Shown: in pieces, positions 14,983 through 23,217 of the stretch | Numbering within the stretch: the first letter of the stretch is position 1 | Layout of the letters: each line of letters begins with the position of its first letter | Assembly (NCBI GenBank): GCA_910588415.1 | Contig: CAJUPK010000015.1 | Span: forward strand, 1-26,057 | DNA: 26,057 nt | Direction of reading: 5' to 3' | Source of the DNA: an uncultured Oscillospiraceae bacterium | Lineage (GTDB): Bacteria; Bacillota; Clostridia; Oscillospirales; Acutalibacteraceae | Position numbers and translations under genes: made by a program | Notes under the pieces: generated by a model | Database searches by the model: none | What the model saw: the letters and a program-made list of their open reading frames with translations, nothing else | What the model was told of the DNA's origin: nothing

Positions 14983-15085
14983 CACAAGCCAAGAGAGTTC
15001 AAAAGCCTATAAGGCCGTGTACTTACGTTTTCTTTCTTCGCGCTAGGCGCTCGCTTTTGCTTCGCAAAAGTACAAAGAAAACTTC
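14983..15085 (+). repeat. tandem repeat copy 1 in the prfC leader
   Basis: It begins CACAAGCCAAGAGAGTTC, an 18-nt block that recurs exactly at 15113-15130. The following ~80 nt align with copy 2 at lower identity. This copy contains a hairpin CTTTTGC-TTC-GCAAAAG enclosed by GTTTTCTTT and AAAGAAAAC. It resembles dispersed intergenic repeats I recall from gut Clostridia, which is memory and not a search result. Confidence 0.65.
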
Positions 15086-15112
15086 ACTATTCTTTACGAC
15101 ACATCGCAAGGG

Positions 15113-15215
15113 CACAAGCCAAGAGAGTTCGTCAGCCTGTAGGGCCATACATTCATATCTTCTTTGCATGAGATACCCGCTTCTGCTTTGTAAAAATTTA
15201 GGAAATCTTTTTCGA
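15113..15215 (+). repeat. tandem repeat copy 2 in the prfC leader
   Basis: The exact 18-nt block CACAAGCCAAGAGAGTTC is followed by AGCCTGTAGGGCC, compared with AGCCTATAAGGCC in copy 1. Similarity then declines. The outer hairpin of copy 1 has decayed here. The repeat period is 130 bp. The remaining leader to 15387 shows no other recognisable feature. Confidence 0.6.
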
Positions 15216-15387
15216 GTTTTTAGAAATCATCCTATACAAAGCATAGGGCCAGCAGATATAGATACCCATTTTTCAAATGTAGCAACTGCATATTCTAAAA
15301 GGATGTATTGTAGAGAGGACGTCGCCCATGTAACCTGTATACGCTAACACGAATCGTTCATCATAAAGGAAAAAGGAGGGCTCTATT

Positions 15388-16992
15388 TTGCCTGATTATA
15401 AATCTGAAATCGCCCGGCGCAGGACTTTTGCCATTATTTCTCACCCAGACGCCGGCAAAACTACTCTTACAGAAAAATTTCTGCTCTACGGCGGAGCCAT
15501 CACCCTGGCTGGCATGGTGAAAGGCAAGCGCAACTCCCGCCATGCTGTCTCAGACTGGATGGAGATTGAAAAGCAGCGCGGTATCTCTGTCACCTCCTCT
15601 GTGATGCAGTTTCAATACGATGGATACTGCATCAATATTTTGGACACCCCTGGACACCAGGACTTTTCAGAGGACACCTACCGCACGCTGATGGCGGCGG
15701 ATTCCGCTGTGATGGTTATTGACGCTTCAAAGGGCGTGGAGGCCCAAACCCGCAAGCTGTTCAAGGTATGCGTCATGCGGGATATCCCTATTTTTACTTT
15801 TATCAACAAAATGGACCGGGATTCCCGCAGTCCTTATGATTTGCTGGATGAAATTGAGAAAGAGCTGGGCATTGGCACCTATCCTATGAACTGGCCTATT
15901 GGCTCTGGTGTAGACTTTAAGGGCGTGTATGACCGGGAAAAAGACCGGGTGCTGCGCTTTGTGCCCGAGGAGAGCGGCGCGGGCCGCCGGGAGGTGGAGG
16001 AGCAAGACTATACCTTGGATGACCCTGCCCTGGCTCCTGCTATTGGGGAGTATCTGTATGGCACTTTGAAAGACGATGTGGAACTGCTGGACGGCGCTGG
16101 CTATGAGTTCGACTTGGACAAGGTGCGACACGGCAAGCTCTCGCCAGTTTTTTTTGGCTCAGCTCTGACCAATTTCGGCGTAGAGCCTTTCCTGGAAAAC
16201 TTTCTCCGGCTGACCCCGCCTCCCCTGCCCAGAACCGCTTTGGGCACTCCTATTGATCCCTTTGAGGACAGTTTTTCTGCCTTTGTGTTCAAGATTCAGG
16301 CCAATATGAACAAGGCCCATCGGGACCGCATTGCTTTCATCCGCATTTGCAGCGGCAGGTTTGAGAAAGGCATGGAGGTGGAGCACATCCAAGGCGGGCG
16401 GCGCATGAAGCTCAGCCAGCCGCAGCAGCTCATGGCCCAGAGCCGGGAAATAATTGACGAAGCCTATGCCGGAGATATTATCGGGGTATTTGACCCAGGC
16501 CTGTTCTCCATTGGAGATACCCTCTGCGCCCCAGGCAAAAAGGTGCGGTTCGAGGGTATCCCCACCTTTGCCCCAGAGCTCTTCAGCCTGGTGCGCCAAA
16601 AGGATACTATGAAGCGCAAGCAGTTTGTCAAAGGTGCCAACCAGATCGCCCAGGAAGGAGCCATCCAGATCTTCCAGGAGATCCACTCTGGCATGGAGGA
16701 GGTCATTGTGGGCGTGGTAGGCAGTCTGCAGTTTGATGTATTCCAGTACCGCATGGAGAACGAGTACAATGTGGAAGTCTACATGCAGACCCTGCCCTAC
16801 TCCTTTATCCGCTGGATAGACAACGGGGACATGGATGAATCAGCACTAAAGAAACTAAATCTCACATCAGACACCAAAAAGGTTCAGGACCTAAAGGGAC
16901 GCTATCTGCTGCTGTTCAGCAACCAGTGGAGCATCAACTGGGCCCTGGAACGCAACGAGGGACTATTGCTGTCTGAGTTCAGCGAAAACTGA
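15388..16992 (+). CDS. prfC: peptide chain release factor 3
   Basis: A 534-residue translational GTPase of the RF3 type. It has the P-loop HPDAGKTT (residues 19-26), switch II DTPGH (86-90) and NKMD (140-143), and the RF3-specific N-terminus RRTFAIISHPDAGKTTLTEK. Domain 2 and the C-terminal domain, with GVVGSLQFDVFQYRMENEY, complete it. RF3 recycles RF1 and RF2 from the ribosome after termination. The start is TTG at 15388, preceded by AAAAGGAGGG with a 7-nt spacing; no ATG lies between there and the conserved block. The leader is long and carries two repeat copies. Confidence 0.95.
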   Translation: MPDYKSEIARRRTFAIISHPDAGKTTLTEKFLLYGGAITLAGMVKGKRNSRHAVSDWMEIEKQRGISVTSSVMQFQYDGYCINILDTPGHQDFSEDTYRTLMAADSAVMVIDASKGVEAQTRKLFKVCVMRDIPIFTFINKMDRDSRSPYDLLDEIEKELGIGTYPMNWPIGSGVDFKGVYDREKDRVLRFVPEESGAGRREVEEQDYTLDDPALAPAIGEYLYGTLKDDVELLDGAGYEFDLDKVRHGKLSPVFFGSALTNFGVEPFLENFLRLTPPPLPRTALGTPIDPFEDSFSAFVFKIQANMNKAHRDRIAFIRICSGRFEKGMEVEHIQGGRRMKLSQPQQLMAQSREIIDEAYAGDIIGVFDPGLFSIGDTLCAPGKKVRFEGIPTFAPELFSLVRQKDTMKRKQFVKGANQIAQEGAIQIFQEIHSGMEEVIVGVVGSLQFDVFQYRMENEYNVEVYMQTLPYSFIRWIDNGDMDESALKKLNLTSDTKKVQDLKGRYLLLFSNQWSINWALERNEGLLLSEFSEN

Positions 16993-17022
16993 ACTTATGT
17001 CCAGCCCCGTTTCACAGATTCC

Positions 17023-17235
17023 GTGGATACCCGGTTGATGGAAAATCACAAAATCCTATAAGCGCCCGCTGGAAAGCTTTCACACCAAGCTGGTTTTGTC
17101 AACATGGTATTAAGAAGCAAATCCTCTTTAGAGCTGAACTCTGGGGACGGAGAAAGCCCCGCCATGCTTCTTGGAAGGTTCCACAAGCTCAACTCCAAAC
17201 CTAACCCGTTCGACCGTTCCCCCGCTCGTATCCAC
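17023..17235. other. structured non-coding stretch after prfC
   Basis: GTGGATAC (17023-17030) and GTATCCAC (17228-17235) are exact inverted repeats enclosing ~200 nt. Inside, AGAAGCA (17113-17119) pairs with TGCTTCT (17165-17171) and encloses two hairpins, AGAG/CTCT (17130-17142) and GGGG/CCCC (17143-17160), a three-way-junction layout. TGGAA/TTCCA (17172-17183) follows. The short open frames here lack family features. It may be a small RNA, the 3' end of the prfC transcript, or a relic. Confidence 0.35.
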
Positions 17236-17287
17236 ATCCCCAAACCCCCAATGGGCGTTTTCTATGTTGAGAACCCCCGAAAAACGG

Positions 17288-17328
17288 ACAGCCTGAACGC
17301 ATACATATGCGTTCAGGCTGTGGCTTTT
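17288..17328. terminator. strong hairpin terminator downstream of prfC
   Basis: ACAGCCTGAACGCATA (17288-17303) and its exact complement (17306-17321) form a very stable stem. GGCTTTT follows on the plus strand, and CCGTTTTT follows on the minus strand, so it may act both ways. It lies ~300 nt after the prfC stop. Confidence 0.8.
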
Positions 17329-17386
17329 AAACCGCTTCCCTGTTATCCAATAATCCAGCGCCTTCTCTTAATTTTCAAATAGGTAT

Positions 17387-17424
17387 AAAAAGTCGGGGAA
17401 CATTGCCGCCCCGGCTTTTTATTT
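17387..17424. terminator. bidirectional terminator between prfC region and the EEP gene
   Basis: AAAAAGTCGGGG (17387-17398) pairs with CCCCGGCTTTTT (17409-17420) with one G-T pair and a 10-nt loop. It ends 10 bp from the stop of the minus-strand gene at 17430 and probably terminates that operon. Confidence 0.82.
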
Positions 17425-17429
17425 CCATT

Positions 17430-18209
17430 TTACGAAAGTTCCAGGCACGCGCCCACAGGGAAATGGTCTGAAAGATATACTCCCTCTTCCTGGTCCTCTA
17501 CAGGACGCGCCTCAGCGGTGCAAGGCAGATTGGTAAAAATGTAGTCAATCTTTGTTGGAGGCTCCAGCCGCCCAAAATCATGGAATGTTCCCCCAACCCC
17601 CCATGTAATATCCTTCAAAGGTTCGCCGCATCCCGCAAATCCTTGAGCGCTTTTCCACACTAAGCTGTCTGGCATTGCGTTGAAATCTCCCATAAGAACC
17701 ACTGGCATGGGCCAACGGGCATAATCCTCTCCCATACGCGCCAGCACCAAAGAGAGGCCTTGAGATTGGGCCACGGGACCTTCATGGTCCAGATGCGTAT
17801 TATAGCACCGGAGCAGCTTTCCTGAAGCTCTGTGCAGCAACGTAACAGCTGTGCATATCCGGGGGCAGCTGCTCTGATCTGTGGAAAAACGACTTCCTGG
17901 TACATGAGGCGTATCGGAAAGCCAGAACTGATGCAGGTCCACCAAGTCAAAGCTGGTTTTACGGAAAGCGACAGGATTGCTTTCTCCTTGCAGATCCGCC
18001 TCTCTGCCTACTCCACATACCTGATACTCCAAAAAACTCTCCCGAATCCATTGGCTCATCGGCGGGGATGTCTCTTGAAAGCCAATGATATCCGCCTGCA
18101 GTCCCGGAAGCTTCTTTTGAATCAAACCCCTGCGGTTTGTAAAAGAATTCACGCCGTCTGTAGGCACGTCAATCCGCAGATTATAGGTAAATACCTGTAT
18201 TGCCGCCAT
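17430..18209 (-). CDS. endonuclease/exonuclease/phosphatase family hydrolase
   Basis: 259 residues with the EEP-fold motif set: TYNLRID (Asn10), GFQET (Glu46, metal ligand), YNTHLDHEG, VVLMGDFNA (catalytic Asp and Asn), and YLSDHFPV near the C-terminus (Asp-His pair). No signal peptide is seen, so it is probably cytoplasmic. EEP members cleave phosphodiesters or phosphomonoesters in DNA, RNA, lipids or sugars; the block IDYIFTN and overall length resemble small bacterial members of unknown substrate. It starts 3 nt after the pduL stop with no clear ribosome binding site, so it is probably coupled to pduL. Terminator 17387-17420 follows. Confidence 0.88.
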   Translation of the reverse strand: MAAIQVFTYNLRIDVPTDGVNSFTNRRGLIQKKLPGLQADIIGFQETSPPMSQWIRESFLEYQVCGVGREADLQGESNPVAFRKTSFDLVDLHQFWLSDTPHVPGSRFSTDQSSCPRICTAVTLLHRASGKLLRCYNTHLDHEGPVAQSQGLSLVLARMGEDYARWPMPVVLMGDFNAMPDSLVWKSAQGFAGCGEPLKDITWGVGGTFHDFGRLEPPTKIDYIFTNLPCTAEARPVEDQEEGVYLSDHFPVGACLELS

Positions 18210-18212
18210 AGT

Positions 18213-18779
18213 TTACAGAACAATTTCGCCGTCTACTGTGCCCGGCAGTGCGGCCGCATTGGACTCATCTGTATCCACATGCATAGCCAGCGCATATTTG
18301 GGGCTGACCCGGCATACCACATCCCCAAAAATCAGGGCACGGCCATTATAGTCCACCTTTACAGAGACAATCTGCTTGTCCTCCACGCCAGCTTCCTTGG
18401 CCTCCTCTGGATTAAAGTGAATGTGGCGCTTAGCGGCAATTACACCCTTCTCAATGACCACTTCACCGGCAGGCCCCTTCAGGGTGCAGCCAGGCGTGCC
18501 CTCCAAATCGCCAGACTCCCGGATGGGCGCGGTAACACCCAGCTTGCGGGCATCGGTCAGGGAGATTTCCACCTGCGTCTCTGGGCGGCAGGGCCCCAGA
18601 ATGGACATGGACATGGAACCCTTTGGCCCAATGACCTCTACCTTCTCAGCACAGGCAAACTGCCCGGGCTGGGACAGATCCTTTTTGTTGGTCAGACTGG
18701 CATCCGGCCCAAAGAGCACGGCCAAATCCTGCTGAGAAACATGAACATGATGTGCGGATGTTTCAACCATAACTTTCAT
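18213..18779 (-). CDS. pduL: phosphate propanoyltransferase PduL (acyl-CoA phosphotransferase)
   Basis: 188 residues with the two PduL half-domains. The metal-binding histidines are seen in AHHVHVS (residues 9-15) and KRHIHF (His119 and His121). PduL interconverts acyl-CoA and acyl phosphate and, outside microcompartments, substitutes for Pta in acetate formation. The N-terminus begins directly with the catalytic domain and has no encapsulation-peptide-like extension, and no microcompartment genes are nearby. The open frame extends 40 codons upstream, but the ATG at 18779 has AGGAGGATATTGTC in front. No ackA is next to it. The leader (18780-18950) is rich in hairpins. Confidence 0.92.
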   Translation of the reverse strand: MKVMVETSAHHVHVSQQDLAVLFGPDASLTNKKDLSQPGQFACAEKVEVIGPKGSMSMSILGPCRPETQVEISLTDARKLGVTAPIRESGDLEGTPGCTLKGPAGEVVIEKGVIAAKRHIHFNPEEAKEAGVEDKQIVSVKVDYNGRALIFGDVVCRVSPKYALAMHVDTDESNAAALPGTVDGEIVL

Positions 18780-18950
18780 GACAATATCCTCCTGTAAATT
18801 TAAATTCGCAAAACCTTCTCCCATAGTGCGGAGAACTGGGGTCGTCCCCATAGAAAGCCAAAGCGTTTTGCAAACATTCTGGCCCTTCGGCCAGCACACG
18901 CTTTCAGTAGACAGCCAGCAGCTGAAATCTCTTTAAAATCTCAGCCTTAC
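18780..18950 (-). promoter_or_regulatory. structured leader of pduL
   Basis: On the minus strand, a stem closed by AAAGCG and CGCTTT encloses CTGGCC-GAAG-GGCCAG (18879-18894). It is followed by a second hairpin TGGGG-ACGA-CCCCA, all before the AGGAGG of pduL. I do not recognise a known riboswitch class, and no clear promoter was identified. Confidence 0.4.
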
Positions 18951-19089
18951 CTAGAGTCTGTTTAAAAACTCCGAAATACGGTCTGTTTTGGCCAGAAATG
19001 GAGCTTTCGGTGATCCCGGTTTCTTTCCTTGAAATCCCTTATTTCTGGTCAAAAATCCAGCATTTCTCTAGTTTCCAAACAGACTCTAG
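18951..19089. mobile_element. MITE-like palindromic element
   Basis: A 139-bp element bounded by exact 13-bp inverted repeats CTAGAGTCTGTTT (18951-18963) and AAACAGACTCTAG (19077-19089). The two halves remain complementary well inside: TTTTGGCCAGAAAT pairs with ATTTCTGGTCAAAA. It has no coding capacity. The outermost CTAG/TA could be a target-site duplication. It lies between the HAD gene and the pduL leader. Confidence 0.7.
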
Positions 19090-19160
19090 CTGCCAGCTTA
19101 CGTATTGATTATACTCCTCTCATAGGGAAAAAGCAACCAGAATTTGGCAAATCTCTCCGG

Positions 19161-19961
19161 TCAGCTTTCTGCCAGCCATTGGCCCAGCTCCCCCAGGTCC
19201 CGCACGATCAAATCTGGCTGAACCAGACTTGCAGCCGCTTGTTCCCGGGTGGTTTCTCCGCTCAGCACCAGTATGGAAAGGATTCCGCTGCCTGCCGCCA
19301 CCGCAATGTCTGTATACAGCCTGTCCCCCACTACCGCCAATTCTTCCGGCCGGCAGCTGGTTTGGTTCTGTATATAGTCCCGAGTGTGCCGGGACGGCTT
19401 GCCAAAAAACTCTGCCTTTACTCCAGTAGAGGCTTCTACCAGCGCCGCTATAGAGCCGCAGTCCGGAATAAATCCCCCTTCTACCGGACAGTTCCAGTCT
19501 GGGTTGACGCCAAAGAGCTCCGCGCCTCCCCGGACAAAGTCACAGGCCAGCCGCAGCTTTTCATAGGTCAGGCTTGTGTCAAAGCCCAGGACCACGCAGT
19601 CCGGATCCTGGCTGTTCATCGGAATACCTGCCTGGCGGAAATCCTCCAGCAGAGCCGGTGTACCCACCACATAGGCGGATTTCTCCGGCCGGTTCTCTCT
19701 CAGCCATTCTATAATGACCCCATTGGCCACCAGCATTTTCTCTGGCGGCACCTGAATTCCCATCCGGCTTAGCTTGTCCAGATATGCCTCCTGGTTTTTA
19801 GAGCTGTTGTTGGTAAAAAAGCAGAAATCCCGCCCTGTCTCCTGCACAGTCCGCAAAAAAGGCTGGGTCCATTCAAACAGTCTATCCCCTAAGTAAATGG
19901 TACCGTCCATGTCCAGCACAAACTTTTTGACACGTCTAAGCTTTTCCACATTTCCCTGCAT
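19161..19961 (-). CDS. HAD-IIA family phosphatase (NagD/4-nitrophenylphosphatase type)
   Basis: 266 residues with all HAD motifs: DMDGTIYLG (Asp17 nucleophile, Asp19 acid), FFTNNSS (motif II, near residues 48-54), FFGKPS (motif III Lys) and VVGDRLYTDI (motif IV). The large C2 cap between motifs II and III marks subfamily IIA, as in NagD and AraL, which dephosphorylate nucleotides, sugar phosphates or pyridoxal phosphate. The substrate cannot be told from sequence. The ATG has GGAGAGGGGAACCAGT in front. It follows glmS on the same strand after an 85-bp gap that holds a hairpin. Confidence 0.92.
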   Translation of the reverse strand: MQGNVEKLRRVKKFVLDMDGTIYLGDRLFEWTQPFLRTVQETGRDFCFFTNNSSKNQEAYLDKLSRMGIQVPPEKMLVANGVIIEWLRENRPEKSAYVVGTPALLEDFRQAGIPMNSQDPDCVVLGFDTSLTYEKLRLACDFVRGGAELFGVNPDWNCPVEGGFIPDCGSIAALVEASTGVKAEFFGKPSRHTRDYIQNQTSCRPEELAVVGDRLYTDIAVAAGSGILSILVLSGETTREQAAASLVQPDLIVRDLGELGQWLAES

Positions 19962-19987
19962 ACTGGTTCCCCTCTCCTGTCAGACCA

Positions 19988-20028
19988 CGGAGAAAAAGCT
20001 CCGGCATCTGTCCGAAGCTTTTTCTCCG
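19988..20028 (-). terminator. hairpin after glmS, possible terminator
   Basis: CGGAGAAAAAGCT (19988-20000) and AGCTTTTTCTCCG (20016-20028) pair perfectly, with an inner CCGG/TCCG extension. The T-run is in the stem and not after it, so termination is uncertain. It may instead be an RNA-processing or stability hairpin between glmS and the HAD gene. Confidence 0.45.
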
Positions 20029-20046
20029 CTATTGTCCTGGCTGGTT

Positions 20047-21876
20047 CTATTCTACTGTCACCGATTTGGCTAAATTTCTGGGCTTATCAATGTCGCAGCC
20101 CTTCATGCTGGCCGCATAGTAGGCAAATAGCTGCAGGGGCAGAATACTCATGGAGGGCAGCATAAAATCCGCTGTCCGCGGTACACAGAACTGCCAGTCT
20201 GCCTCCTGAGCCAGCGTATCCGCCAGCTCCTGGGTAGTAATGCCCAGCACCACTGCCCCCCGGGCCTTCACCTCTTTGATATTGGCCATCATTTTCTCAA
20301 ACAGTCGACGGCAGGTACAAATGGCGATTACCAATGTTCCCTCTTCCATGAGAGAAATCGGGCCATGCTTCAGCTCCCCAGCCGTATAGGCCTCCGAGTG
20401 GATATAGGAGATCTCCTTCAGCTTTAACGAGGCCTCTAAGGAGGCGGCGTAGTCCACATTCCGCCCAATAAAATACATATCCTTGGCATTGAAATACTGG
20501 GAGGCAAAATACTGGATGGTCTCTTTATCCTCCAGGCATTTTTCAGCCAGCTCAGGCAGTCTCTGCAGCTCCTGTAAATAGCCGTCCAGCTCTTCTGGGG
20601 GCAGAGCCTGCAGTTCCTGTGCCATGTAGAGGGCGATCAAATACACCACTGCCAGCTGCGTGCTGTAAGCTTTGGTGGAGGCCACCGCAATCTCCGGGCC
20701 AGCCCAGGTGTAGAGCACGTCATTCGCCTCGTTGGCGATGGTGCTGCCCACCACGTTGACGATTGCCAGCGTACGGGCCCCCTGCCGCTTTGCCTCCCGC
20801 AGGGCAGCCAGGGTATCCGCGGTCTCTCCCGACTGGCTGATTATAATGACTAGCGTTCTTTCATCCAGAACCGGATCGCGGTACCGGAATTCCGAGGCCA
20901 CATCCACTTCTATGGGCAGGCGCAGCAGCTTCTCAAAGGCATACTTCGCCACAGCCCCCACATGGTACGAGGTACCGCAGGCCACAATGTATACCCGGCT
21001 CAAGCGGGTGATCTGCTCCCGGCTCAGGCATACGTCGTCCAGCACCACTTTGCCGTCTTGCAGCCGGGGAGAAATCGTCTTTCGCAGCGCTTCTGGCTGT
21101 TCACAGATCTCCTTCATCATGAAGTGCTCATAGCCGCCCTTTTCGGCGGAGGCCACATCCCATTCCACCTGCTCGGCAGGCTTTTCAATGGGATACAGCT
21201 CCGGGTCATAAAAACTTACCCGGTCCTGTTCCAGCACAGCGATCTCCCGGTCCTGCAGGCGGCAGATACGCCGGGTATAGCTTAAAATAGCCGTCACATC
21301 CGAGGCGATAAAGCTTTCGCCCTCTCCCAGCCCCACAATCAGCGGGCTGTCCTTCCGCACGGCAAAGACCTTCTCCGGGCAGTCCGCGCAGATGATGCCC
21401 AAGGCATAGCTGCCCTGCACCCGTTCCGTCACCTGGCGAATGGCTTCCAGCACATCCCCTTTGTAGTAGTATTCCAGCATCTGGGCCACCACTTCCGTGT
21501 CTGTGTCGGATACAAAGTCCACTCCCCGGCGAGTCAAGTGGTTTTTTAGATGCAGATAGTTTTCAATAATTCCGTTATGGACTACCGCAAATAAGCCGCC
21601 GTCACTGGTCTGCGGATGCGAATTGATGTCCGAGGGCGCGCCATGTGTGGCCCACCGGGTATGGCCAATGCCCACCGTTCCAGGCAGCTTTGTTCCCTGC
21701 TCCAGCAGGCCGTCCAGCACATCCAGCCTGCCCTTTGCCTTCACTACCCGCAGGCTGCCGTCACTGTGTACCGCTACGCCCGACGAGTCATAGCCCCGGT
21801 ATTCCAGGCGCTTCAAGCCGTTCAACAGCACAGGCGCCGCCTGCTCCCTGCCAATATAGCCTACAATTCCACACAT
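20047..21876 (-). CDS. glmS: glutamine-fructose-6-phosphate aminotransferase (isomerising)
   Basis: 609 residues, full length. The N-terminal glutaminase domain starts MCGIVGYIG with the catalytic Cys2 and contains GIGHTRWATHG. The C-terminal half carries two SIS sugar-isomerase domains and ends DKPRNLAKSVTVE, the family's C-terminal tail with the conserved Lys. The enzyme makes glucosamine-6-phosphate, the first committed step to UDP-GlcNAc for peptidoglycan. GGAGGCGAAGGGCA precedes the ATG. The gap to purA is only 27 bp, so there is no room for a glmS ribozyme; expression probably depends on the purB promoter. Confidence 0.97.
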   Translation of the reverse strand: MCGIVGYIGREQAAPVLLNGLKRLEYRGYDSSGVAVHSDGSLRVVKAKGRLDVLDGLLEQGTKLPGTVGIGHTRWATHGAPSDINSHPQTSDGGLFAVVHNGIIENYLHLKNHLTRRGVDFVSDTDTEVVAQMLEYYYKGDVLEAIRQVTERVQGSYALGIICADCPEKVFAVRKDSPLIVGLGEGESFIASDVTAILSYTRRICRLQDREIAVLEQDRVSFYDPELYPIEKPAEQVEWDVASAEKGGYEHFMMKEICEQPEALRKTISPRLQDGKVVLDDVCLSREQITRLSRVYIVACGTSYHVGAVAKYAFEKLLRLPIEVDVASEFRYRDPVLDERTLVIIISQSGETADTLAALREAKRQGARTLAIVNVVGSTIANEANDVLYTWAGPEIAVASTKAYSTQLAVVYLIALYMAQELQALPPEELDGYLQELQRLPELAEKCLEDKETIQYFASQYFNAKDMYFIGRNVDYAASLEASLKLKEISYIHSEAYTAGELKHGPISLMEEGTLVIAICTCRRLFEKMMANIKEVKARGAVVLGITTQELADTLAQEADWQFCVPRTADFMLPSMSILPLQLFAYYAASMKGCDIDKPRNLAKSVTVE

Positions 21877-21903
21877 TGCCCTTCGCCTCCGTTACTAAAA
21901 AGT

Positions 21904-23184
21904 TTACCGGTACATAATATCCTCTCGGGCTGGCCCGTTGGACACCATAGTTACAGGCACTCCTATATACTTCTCCGCAAACTCCACATAGCGCCGGGCA
22001 TTTTCCGGCAGCTTCTCATAGTTCCGGATTCCCCGGATATCGCACTTCCATCCAGGCAGAACCTCCAGCACGGGCTTGCACTTTTTCAGCTGAGCCGTGG
22101 CCGGGAAGGCCTCTATGCGCTTGCCGTCCATCTCATAGGCCACGCATACGGGAATCTCGTCCAGATAGCCCAAAGCGTCCAGTACGGTAAAGGCCACGTC
22201 CGTGGCTCCCTGGACCATGCAGCCATATTTGGCGGCCACCAGATCCAGCCAGCCCACCTGCCGGGGACGTCCCGTGGTAGCGCCATATTCGCCTTCATCC
22301 CCGCCGCGCCTACGCAGCTCCTCCGCCTCGTCGCCAAAAATTTCAGAGACAAACTCTCCCGCTCCTACAGCGCTGGAGTAGGCCTTCACAACCGCCACAA
22401 TCTTCTGGATCGCGTAGGGAGGAATACCCCCCGCGCCTACAGCGCCATAGCCAGCCAGAGGCGACGAGGAAGTGGTCATGGGATAAATGCCCATATCCGG
22501 GTCCCGCAGAGAGCCCAGCTGGCCCTCCAAAAGAATGGTCTTTCCCTCTTTCGCGGCATTATACAGCAGAGTGGTGGTGTCCGCCACATACGGAGCCACA
22601 ATCTCCTTGTACTCCATAAGCTGGTTGTATACCTCCTCCCGGTCCAGGGGCGGGCGGTGATACAGCTCTGTATAGAGCACATTCTTCAAGCCCAGCACAT
22701 GGTCAATGCGCTCCATCAGGCTGTCCTTATCGTCAAATAGATCGCTGATCTGAAAGCCGATCTTGGCAAATTTATCTGAGTAGAAGGGCGCAATGCCAGA
22801 CTTTGTTGAGCCAAAAGCCTTATCCGCCAGTCTGGCCTCCTCCAGGCCATCCAGCTCCTTATGATAGGGCATAAGCACCTGGCAGCGGTCAGAGATCAAA
22901 ATTTTCGGCTCTGGCACACCGCCGTCTTTGATGTACTGCATCTCCGCGACAAAATTCTCTGGGGACAGAGCCACACCGTTTCCAATGATGTTGGTGATAT
23001 TCTGCCGGAAGACGCCGGAAGGCAACTGGTGCAGCACAAAGCGGCCGTACTCGTTGATGATGGTGTGGCCGGCATTGCATCCTCCCTGAAAGCGGATGAC
23101 GATGTCGGAATCCTCCGCCATGGTGTCGGTAATTTTCCCCTTACCCTCGTCGCCCCAGCAGGCGCCCACAATTGCTTTAACCAT
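21904..23184 (-). CDS. purA: adenylosuccinate synthetase
   Basis: 426 residues. The GTP-binding loop GACWGDEGKGKITD (residues 7-20) includes the catalytic Asp, and CNAGHT carries the catalytic His; SKSGIAPFYSDK-like and TTGRPRQVGWLD blocks follow. PurA joins IMP and aspartate using GTP, the first step from IMP to AMP. Its partner purB is two genes upstream in the same operon. AGGAGAAAA precedes the ATG. The sequence from the middle (GGIPPYAIQKIVAVVKAYSSAVGAGEF) is as expected, with no sign of truncation. Confidence 0.97.
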   Translation of the reverse strand: MVKAIVGACWGDEGKGKITDTMAEDSDIVIRFQGGCNAGHTIINEYGRFVLHQLPSGVFRQNITNIIGNGVALSPENFVAEMQYIKDGGVPEPKILISDRCQVLMPYHKELDGLEEARLADKAFGSTKSGIAPFYSDKFAKIGFQISDLFDDKDSLMERIDHVLGLKNVLYTELYHRPPLDREEVYNQLMEYKEIVAPYVADTTTLLYNAAKEGKTILLEGQLGSLRDPDMGIYPMTTSSSPLAGYGAVGAGGIPPYAIQKIVAVVKAYSSAVGAGEFVSEIFGDEAEELRRRGGDEGEYGATTGRPRQVGWLDLVAAKYGCMVQGATDVAFTVLDALGYLDEIPVCVAYEMDGKRIEAFPATAQLKKCKPVLEVLPGWKCDIRGIRNYEKLPENARRYVEFAEKYIGVPVTMVSNGPAREDIMYR

Positions 23185-23217
23185 TTTTCTCCTAGCCTTT
23201 CTAAAAATATATTTCTG

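Noticed and set aside
17200..17235. GTTCGA near 17208 as a possible tRNA T-arm
   Set aside because: The flanking bases do not form a T-stem and no acceptor, D or anticodon arm could be drawn.
21877..21903. glmS ribozyme upstream of glmS
   Set aside because: Only 27 nt separate purA and glmS, far too short for the ribozyme.
21616..22740. 374-codon plus-strand frame across glmS and purA
   Set aside because: Antisense to two conserved enzymes and crossing their junction; not plausible as a gene.
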